64,000 nucleotides of DNA. Source: Collinsella aerofaciens. GTDB taxonomy: Bacteria > Actinomycetota > Coriobacteriia > Coriobacteriales > Coriobacteriaceae. Below are positions 62,178 to 64,000 of this stretch, one piece after another (the stretch's first letter is position 1; each line of letters begins with the position of its first letter). The stretch covers positions 1,426,001-1,490,000 of the forward strand of contig NZ_CP084004.1 in the NCBI RefSeq assembly GCF_020181355.1, read 5' to 3'. The notes beneath the pieces were generated by a model that saw only the letters and a list, made by a program, of their open reading frames with translations, made no database searches and was not told where the DNA came from. The position numbers and the translations under genes are program-made.

Positions 62178-62384
62178 GTGAATGCTCGAGATATTGCCGT
62201 TGCCGCCGTCGCGTTGATGCTTGGCTGCCTTGGCCCCACGGCCGCGCTCGTCGCGGGCATGCTGGGGACATGCGGGGCTGCTCCTATCGTGGCCGGCGCG
62301 CTGATCGCGGCCACGCTGCTGGGAAGCACCGGTGTTGTCCTTTGTCGCGACGATGAGGACGAGGTTCCGGAGTCGCAACGCTAG
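62178..62384 (+). CDS. Small hydrophobic membrane protein, unknown function
   Basis: The 68-residue product has GTG start at 62178 with GGAGGAAG upstream. Two hydrophobic helices (residues about 5-28 and 31-54), rich in Ala, Gly and Leu, are followed by an acidic tail CRDDEDEVPESQR. I do not recognise the family. The ribosome site and acidic tail after the helix favour a real gene. Confidence 0.55.
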   Translation: MNARDIAVAAVALMLGCLGPTAALVAGMLGTCGAAPIVAGALIAATLLGSTGVVLCRDDEDEVPESQR

Positions 62385-62421
62385 CTGTTGTGAGATTGAC
62401 CGCCGGTCATAGACGAAGATG

Positions 62422-62462
62422 AAAGCCGCCGTAAGGGGAGTGCTCCTTGCGGCGGCTTTGCT
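62422..62462. terminator. Two-way terminator
   Basis: AAAGCCGCCGTAAGG (62422-62436) pairs with CCTTGCGGCGGCTTT (62445-62459), one G-T pair, with T-runs on both sides. It lies between the small membrane protein (plus) and the reductase gene (minus). Confidence 0.85.
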
Positions 62463-62492
62463 GTTAAGGCTGTTGAATGCGGCGCGTTGGCG

Positions 62493-63407
62493 CTACCAGC
62501 TTTTCTCGATATCGCGGATGCGCCGATAGAGCCACTCGTTTTGCGGTGCCTGGATATCGTGTTTGGCTGCGAGGCGGCAGATGGTGCCCGCGAACTCATC
62601 AACCTCGGTTTTGCGCCTTGCGATGCGGTCTTGAGCCATCGAGGGCATACCGGCGGGGTCGATTCCCTCGATGAGGTGCACCATTTGCGTCAGGTCTGCC
62701 TCGGTCAGTTCAACGCCCTCGGCGTTGGCGACCGCAAGCGTTTCGCGCATGGCGGAAACAAAGCAGCGACGCTGCTCGGAGCCCGGCTCCGTGGCGCTTC
62801 CGTAGGTCCCGCCGTAGGCCAGGCAGGTCTGGTTGATGCCGTCGTTGAGCATGAGTTTGGCCCACATGCGGTGGGCGATGTCGCGCTCGACGGTATGGGC
62901 GATGCCGCAGCGCGTGTAGAGCCCGTCGATAGCGGCGACGGTCGCGGGGTCCGTGCCGGCCGCCGCGCCAAAGCGGATCTCGCCCGCATTGGTAAAGGTG
63001 AGCGCGCCGTTGAGGAACACGGCGTCCATGCCCTGGCAGATACCAAGAACGGTATGCTCCCAGCCAAAGCGTTCGGCAATCTTTTGCTCGCTCGTAATGC
63101 CGTTGCATAGCGAGGCGATGAGCGTGTTGGGTCCCACGACGCGCTCCATAGTCTTGAGTGCTTGGTCGAGACCGGTGGTCTTGACTGTCAGGATGACCAG
63201 ATCGGCGGGCGTCGCCTCGCTGGCGCGGACGGACGTGAGATCGCAGGGCTTGCCGTTGACAGTGAGCGCATCGCCCGCGTGACGCTCAAAACGGGTGTCA
63301 TCCATGACGTATTCGACGGCGTCGTTGCCGAGCGCCCGGGCGATCATGCTGCCGTAGAGCAGGCCGACGCCGCCCTTGCCGATAAAGGCGACCTTGTTGA
63401 TCTGCAT
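62493..63407 (-). CDS. Ketopantoate reductase-like (PanE/ApbA family) NADPH-dependent oxidoreductase
   Basis: This 304-residue protein has an N-terminal Rossmann motif (VAFIGKGGVGLLYGSMIARAL), LVILTVKTTGLDQALKTM, the SLCNGITSEQKIAERFG segment and a C-terminal helical domain with AKLMLNDGINQTCLAYG containing the family's conserved Asn/Lys positions. Family members reduce 2-dehydropantoate in CoA synthesis or other 2-keto acids. ATG 63407 is chosen over ATG 63416 because GGGGAG is properly spaced only from the later one. Confidence 0.85.
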   Translation of the reverse strand: MQINKVAFIGKGGVGLLYGSMIARALGNDAVEYVMDDTRFERHAGDALTVNGKPCDLTSVRASEATPADLVILTVKTTGLDQALKTMERVVGPNTLIASLCNGITSEQKIAERFGWEHTVLGICQGMDAVFLNGALTFTNAGEIRFGAAAGTDPATVAAIDGLYTRCGIAHTVERDIAHRMWAKLMLNDGINQTCLAYGGTYGSATEPGSEQRRCFVSAMRETLAVANAEGVELTEADLTQMVHLIEGIDPAGMPSMAQDRIARRKTEVDEFAGTICRLAAKHDIQAPQNEWLYRRIRDIEKSW

Positions 63408-63425
63408 GTGAATCATCTCCCCATG

Positions 63426-63452
63426 TAAAAGGCGCCCGCGTAAGGGGCGCCT
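63426..63452 (-). terminator. Terminator of the small minus-strand gene
   Basis: AGGCGCCC/GGGCGCCT (63430-63437, 63445-63452) is followed on the minus strand by TTTTACA. Confidence 0.75.
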
Positions 63453-63528
63453 GATGGATTGTATGCTGCCAGGGTGATTGGTGGGTGCGCGGGGCGGCTG
63501 TTATAAAAAAGAAACGTTTGCCTGGACG

Positions 63529-63723
63529 CTACGCTGCAGGGCAGACCGCAAAGACGCGGGCGGGGTATCCGACGCCATCGCGGACCTTGGGGAAGGTGCA
63601 GAAGATGACGGCACCCGTGGCGGGAGGCTCGTCCAGATGGTCCATGACCTCGATCTGATAGCGGTCGACCGAGAGGATGTATTGCTCGCCGGGGTAGGGG
63701 TAGGCGTCTTCGCGCGTGGTCAT
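63529..63723 (-). CDS. Small protein of unknown function (64 residues)
   Basis: ATG 63723 is preceded by AAGGAG at 8 bases, and a terminator follows the gene at 63426-63452, so it is likely real. The product begins MTTREDAYPYPGEQYILSVDRYQIEVMDH (in parts) and ends FAVCPAA. There is no signal peptide or membrane segment. It is not recognised. Confidence 0.65.
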   Translation of the reverse strand: MTTREDAYPYPGEQYILSVDRYQIEVMDHLDEPPATGAVIFCTFPKVRDGVGYPARVFAVCPAA

Positions 63724-63886
63724 GCCCGGCTCCTTTCATCGGGCTTTTTGCTGATGTTAAAGCGGTGCCGTGACAGCTCGATTTCTGCTGCGTTACGATA
63801 CGTTCTCGATTGCGATTCCACGATGTTTCGGCTGCGTGACCATTGTGTTTCGCCTTGCCGGGGCGCTGATGGCGAAGGGAGGGGCC

Positions 63887-64000
63887 GTGCAATATCGCGT
63901 TGACCCCAAAAGCGGCAACCGTATCTCGGCGTTGGGTCTGGGCTGCATGAGGTTTCCCGGTGCGCCGGGACGTCCGGATGCGAAGACAGCCGATGCCATC
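63887..64000 (+). CDS. Aldo/keto reductase family protein, N-terminal part
   Basis: GTG 63887 follows GAAGGGAGG. The 38 visible residues (VDPKSGNRISALGLGCMRFP) fit the first strand of aldo/keto reductases, probably the subfamily with a C-terminal 4Fe-4S domain. The gene runs off the window. Confidence 0.75.
   Translation, partial: MQYRVDPKSGNRISALGLGCMRFPGAPGRPDAKTADAI

Noticed and set aside
1-64000. CRISPR array, prophage or defence island
   Set aside because: No regularly spaced repeats, Cas proteins, phage structural genes or recognised defence genes were seen.

Overview
The window looks like a chromosomal segment of a high-GC, Gram-positive gut actinobacterium of the class Coriobacteriia, most probably Collinsella or a close relative. 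This rests on GC-rich codon use, the actinobacterial order rapZ-whiA-gap-pgk-tpiA-secG, CCA-encoding tRNAs, an anaerobic (class III) ribonucleotide reductase and many peptide-type ABC transporters. The genus is an inference from content; no search was run.

Layout. 1-4.8 kb, minus strand: an FAD-dependent dehydrogenase (partial), a BaiN/YhiN-type flavoprotein, an Mrp-type Fe-S carrier ATPase and a lipoteichoic-acid-synthase-like membrane sulfatase. 5-12.1 kb, plus strand: uvrA (with a candidate LexA box), a YbaK-type deacylase, murJ, uvrC. 12.2-22.9 kb: one long sialic-acid uptake and breakdown operon: a Tat-type binding lipoprotein, a permease, a permease-ATPase fusion and an ATPase (the SatABCD/SiaEFGI layout), an acetylesterase, a second esterase paralogue that has lost its nucleophile serine, NanA, a ROK kinase and NanE, with large hairpins at gene junctions. 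23-30.2 kb: rapZ, whiA, gap, pgk, tpiA, gpmI, secG. 30.4-36.4 kb: a complete oligopeptide ABC transporter.

36.4-50.1 kb: two identical 1,638-bp IS30-like elements, each with its own 13-bp target duplication, bracket a segment holding tRNA-Leu, a PAS/GAF/PP2C phosphatase, a STAS-kinase fusion, three identical tRNA-Gly genes plus tRNA-Cys and tRNA-Val, a GH13 glucosidase, and nrdD/nrdG. The second element sits in the last codons of nrdG. Long near-perfect inverted repeats lie next to both.

50.1-64 kb: folE, an HD-domain protein and folB; a SprT/YgjP-like metallopeptidase and a dipeptidase (minus); an SlyD-type isomerase coupled to a UreE-like protein; a HAD phosphatase; a minus-strand group of Fur regulator, acylphosphatase, Gfo/Idh oxidoreductase and RNase HI; a LysR regulator divergent from metY; a secreted coriobacterial protein; a ketopantoate-reductase-like enzyme; small proteins; and the start of an aldo/keto reductase.

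The most unusual signals are the set of long hairpins whose arms stay complementary although their sequences differ, the sialate operon with its pseudo-esterase, the STAS-kinase fusion, the HD protein between folE and folB, and the UreE-like protein next to SlyD. No CRISPR array, prophage or recognised defence system was seen.
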